From the NCBI GenBank assembly GCA_038316995.1, contig JBBQAZ010000005.1, positions 1 through 33,023 of the forward strand: a stretch of DNA of 33,023 nucleotides, in the 5' to 3' direction. The notes below the pieces were generated by a model, which searched no databases, was not told the origin of the DNA, and saw only the letters and a list, made by a program, of their open reading frames with translations. How positions within the stretch are numbered: position 1 is the first letter of the stretch; every line of letters begins with the position of its first letter. Shown here piece after piece: positions 32,162-33,023 of the stretch. Origin of the DNA: JAXHNE01 sp038316995 (GTDB lineage: Bacteria; Patescibacteriota; Saccharimonadia; Saccharimonadales; JAXHNE01). The position numbers were made by a program, and so were the translations under genes.

Positions 32162-32821
32162 ATGCAAGAATTCAACCGTGAATACTGGGAGAAAATGTAC
32201 GAGATGCCACTGGAAGATTTGCCTTGGGAGATAAAAGAAGCACCTCAAGAACTCAAGGCCTATATTGAGGCTAATAAAAGTGAAGGCGGGACTGCTCTTG
32301 ATGCTGGCTGCGGAACGGGTAACTTTAGTGTTTACCTTGCTAAGAATGGTTATGCAGTAACTGGTGTTGATTACTCTGAGAAAGCTCTTTCGATCGCTCG
32401 TAAAAATAATGAGGAGCTAAAGCTTCCTATAGTCTACCTTCGTGCTGACCTTATCGAGCTCGAAAAAGCTAGTACTGGCAAAACTTATGATTTGATCCTA
32501 GATTATAAAGTTAGCCATCACCTGAATGGAGAACAACTTAAAGAATACGTCAGGCAGTGTCTTCGTGTCTTAAAACCGCAGGGTAGGATACTGCTCGCAT
32601 GCTATTCGGACAAAGATGTAGATGCCGCAAGTAGTGGCTCTGCTATTGGGAAGTTCGGAAATGAGATGTACTATCGTGCCGTTGAAGAAATTACAGAATA
32701 TTACAGAGAACTCAAAAAAGTAGAGTGTCATGAAGTTATGCTAGGTAAGCATCTAAATCATGCGGGTTATTGCATTGTCTTCGAGAAAAAACCTAAGAGA
32801 TTACGACAAAGTCCCCCTTGA
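32162..32821 (+). CDS. Class I SAM-dependent methyltransferase
   Basis: 219 aa. Motif I is LDAGCGTGN (46-54), followed by the acidic Asp70 in 'VTGVDYSEKAL'. 'YDLILDYKVSHHL' is motif IV and 'VLKPQGRILLACYS' motif VI. The fold is the small-molecule type (Methyltransf_11/25-like). No DNA-methylase catalytic motif (DPPY/NPPY or PCQ) is seen, so restriction-modification is unlikely on sequence. The substrate is unknown. It is the last island gene, ending 28 bp before repeat R copy 2. Confidence 0.85.
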   Translation: MQEFNREYWEKMYEMPLEDLPWEIKEAPQELKAYIEANKSEGGTALDAGCGTGNFSVYLAKNGYAVTGVDYSEKALSIARKNNEELKLPIVYLRADLIELEKASTGKTYDLILDYKVSHHLNGEQLKEYVRQCLRVLKPQGRILLACYSDKDVDAASSGSAIGKFGNEMYYRAVEEITEYYRELKKVECHEVMLGKHLNHAGYCIVFEKKPKRLRQSPP

Positions 32822-32849
32822 TCAAAGTTATAACTTCCTCTATTGTTGT

Positions 32850-33023
32850 GAGCCAAAAGAAAGGAGTCGCGCATTCATGTTCGGCTCTTTTCTTTTGTTC
32901 CTGAGCTTGGCTTTTAATCCAAGCGACGCAGTCCGGCTCCTGACGGAATGCAAGTCGCGCCAGTTCGCTATTGCCCGCTACAATCTCTGATTGTCACGGC
33001 GCAATACCTCCCATCCAGTCCCC
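32850..33023 (+). repeat. Structured direct repeat R, copy 2 (continues past window)
   Basis: Ungapped match to 28821-28994 with 9 substitutions. It starts GAGCCAAAAG, as directly after the tRNA, although no tRNA body precedes it here. It ends in the first 11 bases of the tRNA-Asn 3' core, identical to the real tRNA. Six of the nine changes fall in predicted hairpin loops or a bulge and one in a stem. Confidence 0.92.
32877..32990 (+). CDS. Possible 37-aa micropeptide in repeat R, copy 2
   Basis: Same frame, SD (AAGGAG) and length as in copy 1, with two amino acid differences (Val12 to Ala, Met26 to Lys). Evidence is conservation only; it may be a by-product of a conserved structured sequence. 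Confidence 0.3.
   Translation: MFGSFLLFLSLAFNPSDAVRLLTECKSRQFAIARYNL

Noticed and set aside
32162..32821. Restriction-modification methylase as island cargo
   Set aside because: The motifs are those of small-molecule class I methyltransferases; no DPPY-type or PCQ motif and no adjacent endonuclease.
28821..33023. CRISPR array or classic transposon with direct repeats
   Set aside because: There are only two long repeats 4 kb apart with genes between. No short regular repeat-spacer pattern, cas gene, transposase or terminal inverted repeat is seen.
1..33023. Alternative genetic code (TGA as glycine, as in some CPR lineages)
   Set aside because: TGA serves as stop at coupled junctions such as 629-631 and in the ATGA overlaps of the atp operon, so the standard bacterial code applies.

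Overview
The window looks like a chromosomal segment of a Patescibacteria/CPR bacterium, most likely Candidatus Saccharibacteria (TM7). This is inference. It rests on moderate-to-low GC, TGA used as a normal stop, densely packed small genes, a complete F-type ATP synthase, a cob(I)alamin-adenosyltransferase-like protein with no visible B12 pathway, and many anchored surface proteins of unknown function.

Layout. (1) 1-4.5 kb: a split MgtE/SLC41-like cation transporter (two half-size genes) and a UvrD-type helicase fused to a RecB-like nuclease, ending in a bidirectional terminator. (2) 4.6-6.8 kb: an aquaporin-like protein with degenerate NPA motifs, a carbonic-anhydrase-like protein and a small hypothetical protein. 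(3) 6.8-14.6 kb: the complete ATP synthase operon on the minus strand (atpB-E-F-H-A-G-[five small genes]-D-[one small gene]-C). The small genes are translationally coupled to their neighbours, and an SD-masking hairpin precedes atpB. (4) 14.7-17.4 kb: a His-rich membrane-anchored protein, a small membrane protein, a hypothetical gene coupled to the CobO-like ATPase, and an AAA-type kinase. (5) 17.4-28.6 kb: cell-surface and envelope functions: anchored protein, anchored SNase, LysM lipoprotein, glycosyltransferase, anchored glycosidase-like protein, a 567-aa unknown with a Cys-rich repeat tail, SmpB, a surface-protein/histidine-kinase operon, and a secreted CAP protein. (6) 28.75 kb to the end: tRNA-Asn(GTT) followed by a possible gene-cassette island.

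The island is the most unusual feature. The 174 bp following the tRNA 3' end (28821-28994) recur without gaps, with 9 substitutions, at 32850-33023. The first copy ends in an 18-bp near copy of the tRNA-Asn 3' end and the second runs into the same sequence at the window edge. The two copies bracket four same-strand genes: two unknowns, a protein with six HTH-like modules, and a SAM methyltransferase. The repeat can fold into a series of hairpins and also holds a 37-codon ORF. No integrase is visible. It could be a tRNA-anchored cassette array, a repeated structured RNA, or a duplicated micropeptide gene.

A second genome-level signal concerns start signals. About a dozen monocistronic genes have a -10-like box 4-9 nt upstream of the start codon and no room for a Shine-Dalgarno sequence, so they are probably leaderless. 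Operon-internal genes such as atp use strong SDs.
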